From positions 3,796,001-3,860,000 of the forward strand of contig NZ_CP053346.1 in NCBI RefSeq assembly GCF_013113735.1: DNA of 64,000 nt. Reading direction: 5' to 3'. How positions within the stretch are numbered: position 1 is the first letter of the stretch; every line of letters starts with the position of its first letter. The position numbers were made by a program, and so were the translations under genes. Shown in pieces: positions 53,401 to 61,323 of this stretch. Under the pieces are notes generated by a model. That model was not told where the DNA came from. It saw nothing but the letters and a program-made list of their open reading frames with translations, and searched no databases. This DNA is from Sphingomonas sp. AP4-R1. GTDB lineage: Bacteria; Pseudomonadota; Alphaproteobacteria; Sphingomonadales; Sphingomonadaceae.

Positions 53401-53604
53401 GACCAGAACCGCATTCCGTCGCGGACCTACAACGACATCTCCGTCATCTATCGGATCAATGACGGGCTGAGTTTCGGCGTCGGCGTCAACAACGTCTTCA
53501 ACGTCGAGCCGCCTATCTTCCCCGGGCTCGAGTCCGGCGGGAGCGGCCGATACGACGCGATCGGGCGCTACTTCTTCGCCTCGTTGAAGGCCAAGATTCG
53601 ATAG
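50440..53604 (+). CDS. TonB-dependent receptor with N-terminal STN signalling domain
   Basis: A 1054-residue outer-membrane receptor. A signal peptide ending near GAAHAQP is followed by an STN domain (SLPSATLSASLDALSRAANV, onward to about 105), the part that contacts FecR. The plug begins near VVVTGSRIARPELESAMPVS with a TonB-box-like DEVVVTG. The barrel ends with YDAIGRYFFASLKAKIR, a typical terminal beta-signal ending aromatic/basic. GTG at 50440 follows AAGGGGGG; ATG at 50446 is possible. The transported compound is unknown; the next gene, a PhoD-like phosphatase, suggests a phosphorylated substrate. Confidence 0.93.
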   Translation: MFMSKSPLRASVAALALALGIMPGAAHAQPRAGLSLPSATLSASLDALSRAANVEILADPALLRGRQAPAVRAAADAEAALAQLLHGTGLTYQKRGGTFLIVQGPSPAPSATGPRRKSEPAMASHAPEEPALASVPDDEVVVTGSRIARPELESAMPVSVVNIAQAERFGRTTAYDALMREPSVGVGIGPTSSFGQSWDAGISTVSLRNLGTNRSLTLIDGMRRVSGSAQSSAVDLSMIPGGMIERIEVVTGGAAAIYGADAVTGAVNVITKRDYKGLEISAQNGVSTYGDMRRLTVSLVGGGTFDDGRGSFIIGGTYTKSPELADADRSFARNFSIYLANPKNTGPNDGIPDQLLIRNYAGIYISPVPTFYYGGNSYLYQNGSLVKGTYDTQYLTGEFGGGTGGTTYPNNSTRGYMIAQQLDTFSAISRFSYDLTDAIRYTGRIDYGESKSVNRAETYRDDSRTVWMNGAGGAVAYLDNPYLPAAVRQFMVANGLTKLGIDRAYSNVPKKQEIHERQSINLYSGLDGGIAGRFKWNAFYQYGRSRDNVEASNYPYLSHWKAARDAIADPATGQPVCRDAAARAAGCIPFDIFGTETVTPAQLAYITGGRMEKRVNTQRIYGAGLTGKLFALPYGDLSFSLGGEHRRESLVTRDSAAALGNELIGPGQLDSHPALDASFSVSEVYGELVAPLLRDLPFAHRLEIEGAYRYSNYNTFGGTDTWKGGATWSPIAGLTFRGVRSRSVRAPNFGELYNPQTVSVTGSILDPCGLGRYSNSATRAANCAALGIKTPLPGVYSDALTVTAGGNPDLKPETSNSLTLGAVLQPRFLPGFSITADYWNIDIKNVITQYSYLNTLNLCVDLPSIDNPLCRQVTRGPDGKVTQVRTNQLNASRMRARGIDFGADYRRRMGPGELGITFKGTYLLERLVQTTPGIAAGDVAYDGGYTDPRFKGFLTVSYDVGKFSAAVDTRFISAALYYPDAVSVEYVDQNRIPSRTYNDISVIYRINDGLSFGVGVNNVFNVEPPIFPGLESGGSGRYDAIGRYFFASLKAKIR

Positions 53605-53619
53605 CCTGACCAAGGCGCT

Positions 53620-53645
53620 GCGGCCGGGCGCTATCGTCCGGCCGC
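53620..53645. terminator. strong hairpin after the TonB receptor
   Basis: GCGGCCGG and CCGGCCGC (eight perfect pairs) around a ten-base loop, 15 bases after the receptor stop, followed by ACATTCTTTC. A partial terminator or processing stem before the phosphatase gene. Confidence 0.55.
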
Positions 53646-53702
53646 ACATTCTTTCCTGGATATGCTTGGCCGCGCGCGCAGGCCTCGGAAGGTAGAATTG
53701 TG

Positions 53703-55304
53703 ATGACGCTGGATATCGATCGCCGGACTTTCATCGCCGGCACCGGGCTTGCGCTCGGTGGGCTGCTGCTTCCGTCGCGGCTTTTGGCCACCTCCTTCGC
53801 GACGGGTTTTACCCACAACGTCGCGAGCGGGGAGCCTGGCCAGGACTCAATCCTGCTGTGGACCCGCTATGTCGCTGCGGCCGGCGATCACCCGGTCAGT
53901 CTGGACGCGGAGATTGCGCTGGATCCGCAGTTCGCCCGCATCGTCGGGGGCGGGGCCGTGCAGACCGGTGCTTACCGCGACTGGACGGCCAAGCTGCTGA
54001 TCGACGGCCTCAAGCCGGGAACGACCTATTTCTACCGCTTCATCGCGTCCGACGGCACCAAATCACCGGTCGGGCGGACACGCACGCTGCCGGTCGGGCG
54101 CGTCCCGCGTTTTGGTGTCGCGGTCTTCTCCTGTTCGAACGCGCCGGTGGGCTGGTTCAACGCCTACGGCCATGCCGCACGCCGCACTGACCTGGATCTC
54201 TGGTTTCATGTCGGCGATTATATTTACGAGGGCGGCCCCTCGCGTCCGCCGCGGCAGATGGAGCCGGCCTACGAGCCGATCAGCCTCGCCGACTATCGGC
54301 TCCGTTATGCAAGCTACCGCGCCGATCCCGATCTGCAGCAGCTGCACCAGACCGCGCCGATGATCGCGCTGTGGGATGATCACGAGGTGGCCGACAACAG
54401 TTGGGAGGGGGGTGCCAACAATCATCAGCCGGCGACCGAAGGCAGCTGGGACGCACGCAAGAGCGCGGCGATGCAGGTCTATCGGGAGTGGATGCCGGTT
54501 TCGGACGAGCCGTGGAAGGCCTATCGGATCGGGGATCTGGCGACGATCTACCGCACAGAATCGCGCCTGCTCGCGCGTACGTGGCATCCGGAGCCCGACG
54601 ATCTCATGGCGGGCGGCGATCCTGGCGCGGCGCTCAAGGCCTATCGCGACGGCGCCTGGGCCGCTCCGTCCGGGACCCTCCTGGGATCCGTCCAGGAAAG
54701 CTGGATGGCCCATCGGCTCAAGGCCGATGCACGCGAGACGACGTGGCAGCTGGTCGGGATGGGCACGAACGTGGGCTCGGTCCTCATGTCGGAGAAGGCG
54801 CTGGGTTGGCTGGCGCCCAACGCGCCCGCTGCTGTCGTCAATGCGATCCGGGTTGCGGCCACCGCGCATTCGCTCGGCATGCCCTCCCTGTTCGATAATT
54901 GGGGCGGCTATCCGGCCGCGCGCTCACGTTTCCTCCGGTCGGCGCAGGCGGCCGATGCGAACCTCGTCATGTTGACCGGCGACAGCCACAATGCCTGGGC
55001 TTTCGACCTCGCCGAAGACGGCAGGCCCGCCGGCGTCGAGTTCGGGGGACATAGCGTCACCTCGAACGGGCTGGAGAAGATCTTCACGCCGGATGCCGGG
55101 CTGGTCGCACGGCATCTGGCCGCCGCCTCTCCCGAGCTGCGCTGGGCCGATACGAGCCGGCGCGGATATATGATGATCGACGTCACGCCGGCCGCTGTCA
55201 CCGGGGAATGGCAGTTCATGGAGACGATCAAGACCCGGAACGCCACCGTCGCAGCGACGCATCGCATGACGGTCGAGCGGGGTCGAAAGCGTTTTGCTGC
55301 GTAG
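53703..55304 (+). CDS. PhoD-like alkaline phosphatase / phosphodiesterase, Tat-exported
   Basis: A 533-residue PhoD-family metallophosphatase. The N-terminus DRRTFIAGTGLALGGLLL is a twin-arginine-type signal (RR), and FTHNVASGEPGQDSILLWTR starts the mature PhoD_N domain. The metallophosphatase motifs are SCSN, HVGDYIYEGG, LWDDHEVADNSW and LTGDSHNAW. Such enzymes hydrolyse phosphodiesters, including teichoic acids, and are secreted folded. GGAAGG at 53687-53692 is ten bases before the ATG at 53703; a GTG at 53700 is possible. It lies 100 bases after the TonB receptor, with a hairpin between. Confidence 0.92.
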   Translation: MTLDIDRRTFIAGTGLALGGLLLPSRLLATSFATGFTHNVASGEPGQDSILLWTRYVAAAGDHPVSLDAEIALDPQFARIVGGGAVQTGAYRDWTAKLLIDGLKPGTTYFYRFIASDGTKSPVGRTRTLPVGRVPRFGVAVFSCSNAPVGWFNAYGHAARRTDLDLWFHVGDYIYEGGPSRPPRQMEPAYEPISLADYRLRYASYRADPDLQQLHQTAPMIALWDDHEVADNSWEGGANNHQPATEGSWDARKSAAMQVYREWMPVSDEPWKAYRIGDLATIYRTESRLLARTWHPEPDDLMAGGDPGAALKAYRDGAWAAPSGTLLGSVQESWMAHRLKADARETTWQLVGMGTNVGSVLMSEKALGWLAPNAPAAVVNAIRVAATAHSLGMPSLFDNWGGYPAARSRFLRSAQAADANLVMLTGDSHNAWAFDLAEDGRPAGVEFGGHSVTSNGLEKIFTPDAGLVARHLAAASPELRWADTSRRGYMMIDVTPAAVTGEWQFMETIKTRNATVAATHRMTVERGRKRFAA

Positions 55305-55377
55305 GGGACCGTGGGCTTCGGTGCTCAATCGAGGCGTATGGCAGGCGGGCCGGGATATTTGAAAGTGGCCATGCTGG

Positions 55378-55435
55378 AAATGAACAGGCGTCCGCTTTCC
55401 CAGTCATTCGGTGCCGATCTGAACGGCAGGTTTGG
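55378..55435 (+). repeat. dispersed intergenic repeat copy
   Basis: AAATGAACAGGCGTCCGCTT, then TCCCAG, and downstream a second unit GAACGGCAGGTTTGG at 55421. Confidence 0.55.
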
Positions 55436-55528
55436 CCTTGTCACCGTTGCGAAGCTTACGGGCAGCAAGCATCCAACGTTCGGACGGGGTGTGGCCGGAT
55501 CACGCTCCCACGAAATCCGGCCTGTCGC

Positions 55529-56107
55529 TCATGCGGGACGGACGATCGACAATCTGCGACGGCGGAGCGCTCCCCCGGTCAGACCGAAGCCCACGACGAG
55601 CATCGCCCATGTCGCCGGCTCGGGCACTGACGCCGGAAGTTCTCCCGTCGAAATCGAGCCGAGCGGCGTATCGTTGTAAGCAAATTGAACGAGGCTGGAG
55701 CCGCCTGCCTGGGCATAGCCATAATAGGTCTGCCCGCCGGTCATGAAACGCAGCGCGATCGAGGACAGGCTGGCCGAGTAAGGGATGGATTGCGTGCCGG
55801 TCTGCTGGAAGAACTGACCGAGCGACAGCTGGTCCGGAACCAGAACGTCGATCTGCAGCGGGTCCGGGCTGTTGGGTGAGAAGAAACCATTGCCGTAGAC
55901 TTCCCCGGTGCCCGTCATCGACACCGCGACGGTGCTGAGCCCGTTCGGGCTGTAGCTGAACGTATAGCTTGCATCGGAACCGATGTTGACCGTGTATGGG
56001 CCGGACGACAGGTCCACATCTGTTGCCAGACTGACCACGGCTGCTTGGCTTGGCAGGGATGCGAGCAGAGTCAGGGCGCTGGCGGCTGCCAGGTGAAGTC
56101 GCTTCAT
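55529..56107 (-). CDS. PEPxxWA-CTERM sorting-signal protein
   Basis: A 192-residue exported protein. Signal peptide LHLAAASALTLLASLPSQAA; then a beta-rich central part (TFSYSPNGLSTVAVSMTGTG); then the C-terminal SVPEPATWAMLVVGFGLTGG and basic ALRRRRLS, a PEPxxWA-type sorting signal. Such proteins are processed by an exosortase-like system and exported to the surface or matrix. ATG at 56107 follows GAGGG. The leader upstream (56108-56240) is unusually AT-rich. Function unknown. Confidence 0.88.
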   Translation of the reverse strand: MKRLHLAAASALTLLASLPSQAAVVSLATDVDLSSGPYTVNIGSDASYTFSYSPNGLSTVAVSMTGTGEVYGNGFFSPNSPDPLQIDVLVPDQLSLGQFFQQTGTQSIPYSASLSSIALRFMTGGQTYYGYAQAGGSSLVQFAYNDTPLGSISTGELPASVPEPATWAMLVVGFGLTGGALRRRRLSIVRPA

Positions 56108-56238
56108 TGGGGTTTCCCTCTTGATACGCCTCCCCGGCGCTCGGGACTTGAGCCATCGCGCTAAGTCCGTCAAAGCATTAATGTTTTTTTAACCATGCAA
56201 CTTTTTGATATTCCTTACGTATCCGGTCGGATAACTGA

Positions 56239-56568
56239 CTATACGACGCGATTTTCGTCGTTTCCCAACATCCGGTAGAGCAAGAAGTCATCGGCCGGCA
56301 TCGCCGGAGACAGGGGATCTGTTTCCACGATCGCGCGACATTCAGGCAGCCCGTCCATCAGGGGGACCGCCGCAATAAATAGAGATGAACCGGTGCTCGA
56401 TGTTGGAAAGTTGGCGAGACGGATTTCATCACCGGCTTTGGGCTTTGCCGACCGTAATGCCGAGGCGTCGGCGAACCAGCGCCCGTACGGCGGCTTTAGA
56501 CTGGACCGCGGGTGCGATCGATCGGAACCAAGCGAAGTCCGGCGATGCAGCTCGCTACAAGGGGACAT
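56239..56568 (-). CDS. hypothetical protein, doubtful
   Basis: The C-terminal 75 residues look protein-like (GDEIRLANFPTSSTGSSLFI, then VPLMDGLPECRAIVETDPLS and PADDFLLYRMLGND). Third-position GC is lower than in neighbours. The N-terminal part is unconvincing, so this may be a decayed gene or a gene with a later start. No family recognised. Confidence 0.35.
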   Translation of the reverse strand: MSPCSELHRRTSLGSDRSHPRSSLKPPYGRWFADASALRSAKPKAGDEIRLANFPTSSTGSSLFIAAVPLMDGLPECRAIVETDPLSPAMPADDFLLYRMLGNDENRVV

Positions 56569-56705
56569 CGCGGAATGACGTGCGTTATGTATTCGGCCTC
56601 AGACCTTTTCTTGAAAGCGTCAGGCCGCTGACAGCGAAACGTCGCCGCCGACTGCTGTGTGGTTGTGCTGCATAGTGGGAGCATGGCGGCTTGACGAAGG
56701 AGACT

Positions 56706-57551
56706 ATGCTCGTGACCGACACGCAGGCCCTGCGTCCGACTGGCGTGCCAGAGGCGCTCGTCGCCCCACTGCCCGGACGCGGCGACCAGATCGAGATGCG
56801 TGCACATCTTCTGGGCACGCGCATCGACATGCGCTCGCTTGCCGGATTCGGCGATCCTGAGACGGTTGAGCTGCAGGGCGCGGGGGCCTTCGTCTTCCGC
56901 TACGGTGCCGTCGTCCTCGTCGGCGCAACGCCCGCGGAAGAGGCGCGGATCCTGGCGCATGTCGCGCCGCATGCCGTCGATCCGCCGGCCAGCCCCGAGA
57001 TCGAAACGGCACGCATCGAACTACGTGACGACGGCGAGGAGACCGTATCCGCCGATGGACGCATCCGGCTGCGAGAGGCGACGCCCGAGCGGCTGCTGCT
57101 CGCCGCTACGGTTCTTGCGCGCTCCGTGGTCCTGGCGCGAGACGAGATGCGCATCGAAGACGCTTTCGACCGGATCGAGCCGCTTCTCACTGAAATGCGG
57201 GAGCACGGTCGCGCTCACCTCCCCATCCGTCAAATCATGCGCCAGATCGGCAGCGTCCTGTCCGCCCAGCATCGTGTCGTCGGTCGCGCCCGCATCGGCG
57301 AGAAGCCGGATCTGCTCTGGGAGCATCCGGAGCTCGACCGTCTCTACGGACGCCTCGAGGCCGAATACGAGCTAGGCGACCGCACGCGCACCATCGAGCG
57401 TAAGCTCGAGATGCTCGGCGATTCTGCCGAGTGGTTGCTTGACCTGGTTCAGGACAAGCGCTCGTTGCGTCTCGAACTGTCCGTTATCGGGCTGATCGCT
57501 TTTGAAGTGGCCATCGGCCTCTACGAGATTGCGTCTCGCTGGCCGCACTAG
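56706..57551 (+). CDS. RMD1/DUF155-family protein with C-terminal membrane helix
   Basis: A 281-residue protein of the RMD1 (DUF155) family. Conserved parts are GAFVFRYGAVVLVGATPAEE, LWEHPELDRLYGRLEAEYEL and the coiled helix ERKLEMLGDSAEWLLDLVQD. A hydrophobic segment, LSVIGLIAFEVAIGLYEIA, forms the C-terminal membrane anchor. In eukaryotes relatives are mitochondrial; the bacterial role is not known. AAGGAG precedes the ATG at 56706; a TTG at 56691 is less likely. Confidence 0.85.
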   Translation: MLVTDTQALRPTGVPEALVAPLPGRGDQIEMRAHLLGTRIDMRSLAGFGDPETVELQGAGAFVFRYGAVVLVGATPAEEARILAHVAPHAVDPPASPEIETARIELRDDGEETVSADGRIRLREATPERLLLAATVLARSVVLARDEMRIEDAFDRIEPLLTEMREHGRAHLPIRQIMRQIGSVLSAQHRVVGRARIGEKPDLLWEHPELDRLYGRLEAEYELGDRTRTIERKLEMLGDSAEWLLDLVQDKRSLRLELSVIGLIAFEVAIGLYEIASRWPH

Positions 57552-57644
57552 AACCACCATCATCAATCGAGCGGAACAGCGTCGGGGCGCCTCTGCTTGT
57601 TAGGGACGGGGACAATGTCTCAGAGACCTGATGGGATCAGTCGG

Positions 57645-58193
57645 TCAGGACTGGCGTGTCATGCGCAGAAGCGAAAGGTCATAGCCCAGTTGGCGAGTTC
57701 TCTCGAAGATCGCGTCTCGCATTTCCAAAGACGGATGATCGTTACGGCTCAGCAGCCATAGATAGCGACCCGATGGCTCACCGACGATCGACCAGGAATA
57801 ATCGTCGGCACGATCGAGGATCCAATAATCGCCGACATAAAAGGGGCCAAAGAACGAAACCTTGAGCCGGGCGCCATGGCTGCCCTCAATCCGTTTCGCG
57901 CGGCCTTTGATCGATTTTATCGCACCGCCTGCCCCACGGGAGGCATTCAAGACATCGACGAGCCCATCATCACGGAGAGTGTAGCGGGCAGTGACGTAAT
58001 CGCAGTCCTTCTCGAACCGGTTCTCATACCGCGCCAGCTCGTACCAAAGTCCAACATATCGATTGAGATCGACGGGCTTGGCGGGGCGAGGAACCTTGGG
58101 GTTTCCCACCGGGCCGAGCCGCGACCAATGTCGGATACCGATTACGCCGGCGAAGCCGATACCCGCCAAAGCGATGATAGTGGATCGTTTCAT
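57645..58193 (-). CDS. lipocalin family protein (Blc-like)
   Basis: A 182-residue lipocalin. The hydrophobic N-terminus (IIALAGIGFAGVIGI) is a signal or anchor. The family signature GLWYELARYENRFEKDCDYV holds the invariant GxW, and the later WILDRADDYSWSIVGEPSGR gives the TDxxY-like region. Bacterial lipocalins bind lipids or fatty acids in the envelope. No clear lipobox Cys was found. ATG at 58193. Confidence 0.9.
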   Translation of the reverse strand: MKRSTIIALAGIGFAGVIGIRHWSRLGPVGNPKVPRPAKPVDLNRYVGLWYELARYENRFEKDCDYVTARYTLRDDGLVDVLNASRGAGGAIKSIKGRAKRIEGSHGARLKVSFFGPFYVGDYWILDRADDYSWSIVGEPSGRYLWLLSRNDHPSLEMRDAIFERTRQLGYDLSLLRMTRQS

Positions 58194-58327
58194 AGGCTGC
58201 GAACTTTCGCCCAACCGAGGGGTTCCACGAGACAGGCACACAAGCTCTTCTGCCAATTCAAGCATGGGGGAGGGGGCATGCTGTCAGACCGACGCATCTG
58301 GCCAGGGCCTTGTTCGACCTTTGAACT

Positions 58328-59134
58328 TCAAAATTTATGAGTGACACCGAACGACAGTTCAACGTCGGGCGTGTTCCGGTTGAGACCGGCGACAGCCTGA
58401 ACATCCAGCTGAGTCATCTTGGCGGGCTGTACGTCGAAGGACAATGCCGCGTTGCTCATCGTCACATGGTGTTCCGGATCATTGTCGCGCACGAACTGAA
58501 GCTCCGGGGTCAGGCGCATGTGTTCGTTGAGGTGGACCTGGACGCCCATCGCCGATCCATAGGCGAAATGGCGCCCTGAGCCGCTCTCGTTCACGGCGGC
58601 CTGCACTTCAGGGCTGAATTCCAGCGAGACCGTGTCGTCGAACTTATAACTGGCCGGGACGATCAGTCCGCCGCCCCAGTCGCCGTCGCCGACATCCTTC
58701 CGGCCAGCTGGTAAGGTCGCGTAAGGAAGCAATGCGATCGCCAGCCCCGTTCGCCCCTCAGCGGGATGACGTAGGTTCTGCTTCAGGCTGAGCGTGACGT
58801 CGCCAATCCCGCCGCTACGATCAATTTCGCCCGTGTCTCGATCACGGTTACGAACATGGCCATAAGCCGTCCATCCGAACCGCACCTCTGTAGTCGCGCC
58901 GACACCGTAGCGGAGCAGCATCTGGCCTGTCTCTATTCGGTCTTCTCGTTGGTCGGACTGGCGGTTCATCGTCCAGTCGCCCAGCCCCAATTCGATCTGA
59001 AGGTGGCCCGGATCGACGGTGCAAGCAGGTGTGTTCAGGCCTGGCCGTTCACTGCACAGTTCGCGGAGTTTGAGCTCCTCGGAGAGCGCGGGCGAGCCAG
59101 CGAAAAGCATCAGGCTTGCGACAATCCGTTTCAT
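58328..59134 (-). CDS. outer-membrane transporter-like protein (MetA-pathway/phenol-degradation type)
   Basis: A 268-residue protein with a signal peptide (MKRIVASLMLFAGSPALSEE) and beta-strand-rich body: LLRYGVGATTEVRFGWTAYG, then GGIGDVTLSLKQNLRHPAEG. The last strand ends VELSFGVTHKF with terminal Phe, a beta-barrel sign. It matches the transporter-like family that includes MetA-pathway phenol-degradation outer-membrane proteins. Substrate not known. ATG at 59134, with AAAGGGGC upstream. A perfect dyad lies at 59174-59190 just upstream. Confidence 0.8.
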   Translation of the reverse strand: MKRIVASLMLFAGSPALSEELKLRELCSERPGLNTPACTVDPGHLQIELGLGDWTMNRQSDQREDRIETGQMLLRYGVGATTEVRFGWTAYGHVRNRDRDTGEIDRSGGIGDVTLSLKQNLRHPAEGRTGLAIALLPYATLPAGRKDVGDGDWGGGLIVPASYKFDDTVSLEFSPEVQAAVNESGSGRHFAYGSAMGVQVHLNEHMRLTPELQFVRDNDPEHHVTMSNAALSFDVQPAKMTQLDVQAVAGLNRNTPDVELSFGVTHKF

Positions 59135-59173
59135 GAAGCCCCTTTATTTCTGGATCGCGATTAAGCGGCCGGA

Positions 59174-59190
59174 TCGGAACTTCGTTCCGA
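59174..59190. promoter_or_regulatory. dyad between divergent small ORF and transporter gene
   Basis: TCGGAAC-TTC-GTTCCGA, seven perfect base pairs with a three-base loop. It is 40 bases upstream of the minus-strand start at 59134 and 16 bases before a plus-strand small ORF. It may be an operator. Confidence 0.4.
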
Positions 59191-59205
59191 CCGGAAGACA
59201 GTGAC

Positions 59206-59352
59206 ATGTGGATCGAAGTAGCGAGCCTCGATGCGGCGGCGGGACTGAATGAACCAGCGACCAGCGGTAAAACGGAAGTGTACATCTCGACGTCGGCAGA
59301 GCCGAGCGGGGATGGCGACATGGTGCCTGCCAAGCTGTCTCCGATCGTCTGA
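59206..59352 (+). CDS. small ORF of 48 codons, hypothetical
   Basis: ATG at 59206 with GGAAG eight bases upstream. The product starts MWIEVASLDAAAGLNEPATS, acidic and soluble, ending LSPIV. No family recognised; it may be spurious, but the ribosome site and composition make it worth listing. Confidence 0.3.
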   Translation: MWIEVASLDAAAGLNEPATSGKTEVYISTSAEPSGDGDMVPAKLSPIV

Positions 59353-59502
59353 GCCGCACGCGAGGAGTGGGCGCTGCAGCCAACTGGGGCTGCCATGCCC
59401 CAGATGGCTTCGACAGAAGCCGGCCACCTTCCATCCCGCTCCCGGTGCAATTCGGCCCTTCGTTCGCTTTCGCCTGAGAAATCGGACGGCTAACGCCCGC
59501 GG
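59353..59502. other. intergenic region before the antiporter
   Basis: No further gene is seen; the whole 59135-59502 gap holds the dyad at 59174 and the doubtful small ORF. Confidence 0.4.
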
Positions 59503-61323
59503 ATGGAGCAACAAGCCCTCGTTATCGCGCTGATCGGCGCACTCGGCATCGGCGCACAGTGGATCGCCTGGCGGACGGGTTGGCCGGCGATCGCACTGAT
59601 GCTGGTGGCCGGGGTCGTAGCCGGGCCCGTCACCGGCCTGATCGTTCCCAAGCAGACGTTCGGCGCCCTGCTCGAGCCGGTCGTCTCCATCGCAGTCGCG
59701 CTGATACTGTTCGAAGGCGGTCTCAGCCTCAATCTGCGCGAGCTGCGCCGCACGGATGGCGCGGTCACGCGGCTGCTCGTGCTAGGCGTGCCGATCGGTT
59801 GGGTGCTAGGCGCACTCGCCTGCTATTATGTCGGCGGTCTGGTGTGGCCGGTCGCCATCCTGTTTGCGGGCATCATGGTGGTGACGGGGCCGACGGTGGT
59901 CTTGCCGTTGCTGCGGCAAAGCAACATCGCTGCGCGGCCCAGGGCGATCCTGAAATGGGAAGCGATCGTTAACGATCCCATCGGTGCGCTGTGCGGCGTG
60001 GTGACCTACGAATATTTGCGTCGGGTGGGGGAGGGCGGCACGCTGGCGAGCGTGGCGATGTCGCTGCTGGCGGCCAGCATCGTCGCCGGGCTGATCGGCT
60101 GGCTGTCCGCCAAGGCGGTCGGCTGGGCTTTTCCGCGCGGCCATGTGCCGGAATATCTGAAGGCGCCGGTCCTGCTCGTGGCGGTGATCGGCGCGTTCGT
60201 GATTTCGAATTTGATCCAGCAGGAAACGGGTCTGCTGGCAGTAACCGTGATGGGCGTCGCGCTGGCCAACATGCAGCTGGATTCGTTGCGCGATATCCAC
60301 CCCTTCAAGGAGAATGTCACCGTTCTGCTGATCTCGGGCGTGTTCGTGCTGCTGTCGGCCTCGCTCAACCTCGAGGTGATCCAGCATTTCGAATGGCGCT
60401 TTCTCGCATTCCTGGCGGCGCTTCTGCTGCTGGTCCGGCCGGCGACGGTGCTGCTCAGCCTCGCATTCACGCGCGTCCCCTGGAACGAGCGGCTGCTGAT
60501 CGCTTGGATCGCGCCACGCGGCATCGTGGCGGTGGCGATCTCGGGTCTGTTCGCGCTGCGGCTCGACCATCTCGGCTATAGTGACGGGTCGATCCTTGTC
60601 ACTTTGTCCTTCTCGGTCGTCGTCGCGACGATTGTGGCGCACGGCTTCTCGATAGGGCCCGTCGCGCGCCTGCTGAAGGTAACCGGCGCGACCGAGCGTG
60701 GCCTGCTGATCGTGGGAAGCACGTCGTGGAGCCTTGCGCTGGCCGGCCAGCTGCGCCAGCTCGATGTCCCGGTCACCGTCTGCGACACGAGCTGGCAGAG
60801 GCTGTCGCCGGCCCGCAACGCCGGCATCCCGACCTACCATGGCGAGATACTGGCCGAGGCGACCGAGGATCGGCTGGACCTGTCGCAATTCGAGATACTG
60901 GCCGCGACGACCGATAACGAGGCTTATAATGCCCTGGTCTGCAACGAATTCGCGCCGGAGGTCGGTCGCGACAACGTCTATCAGCTCGGCAGCGGATCGG
61001 ATGAAGAGGATGTCCGCGCCTTGCCGGCATCTTTGAGAGGTCGCGCGCTTTTCGAAAGCGGGCACGGCGTGGAAGAGATTGTCGCGCGGGAGCGGCAGGG
61101 TTGGGTTTTCCGGAAGACCCGCGTGACCGAGCAATTCGATTTCGGCGCCGTGAAAGCGGATCTGCCCGATGAGGCGGATATGCTGCTGCTGATCCGGAAG
61201 GGAGGCGGCCTTCGCTTCTTCTCGCATGCCAGCCGGCCGACGCCACAACTTGGCGACACGATCATTTCCTACGTCCCGCCGAGCGGCACGAGCGGGCGGG
61301 GAGGGACAGGAGAAACCGTATGA
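59503..61323 (+). CDS. CPA1-type cation/proton antiporter with TrkA-N-like domain
   Basis: A 606-residue sodium or potassium/proton antiporter. About twelve hydrophobic spans fill residues 5-385, including ILFEGGLSLNLRELRRTDGA and the ion-binding ND in KWEAIVNDPIGALCGVV. A Rossmann-like TrkA-N domain follows from about 400 (LLIVGSTSWSLALAGQLRQL), with an ending like TrkA-C. Antiporters of this build balance pH and salt. The next gene starts inside its last codons (ATG at 61320). Confidence 0.93.
   Translation: MEQQALVIALIGALGIGAQWIAWRTGWPAIALMLVAGVVAGPVTGLIVPKQTFGALLEPVVSIAVALILFEGGLSLNLRELRRTDGAVTRLLVLGVPIGWVLGALACYYVGGLVWPVAILFAGIMVVTGPTVVLPLLRQSNIAARPRAILKWEAIVNDPIGALCGVVTYEYLRRVGEGGTLASVAMSLLAASIVAGLIGWLSAKAVGWAFPRGHVPEYLKAPVLLVAVIGAFVISNLIQQETGLLAVTVMGVALANMQLDSLRDIHPFKENVTVLLISGVFVLLSASLNLEVIQHFEWRFLAFLAALLLLVRPATVLLSLAFTRVPWNERLLIAWIAPRGIVAVAISGLFALRLDHLGYSDGSILVTLSFSVVVATIVAHGFSIGPVARLLKVTGATERGLLIVGSTSWSLALAGQLRQLDVPVTVCDTSWQRLSPARNAGIPTYHGEILAEATEDRLDLSQFEILAATTDNEAYNALVCNEFAPEVGRDNVYQLGSGSDEEDVRALPASLRGRALFESGHGVEEIVARERQGWVFRKTRVTEQFDFGAVKADLPDEADMLLLIRKGGGLRFFSHASRPTPQLGDTIISYVPPSGTSGRGGTGETV

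Noticed and set aside
50809..53649. Minus-strand frames of 576 and 329 codons opposite the TonB receptor
   Set aside because: The receptor is strongly supported by plug, barrel and STN motifs; the reverse frames have none.
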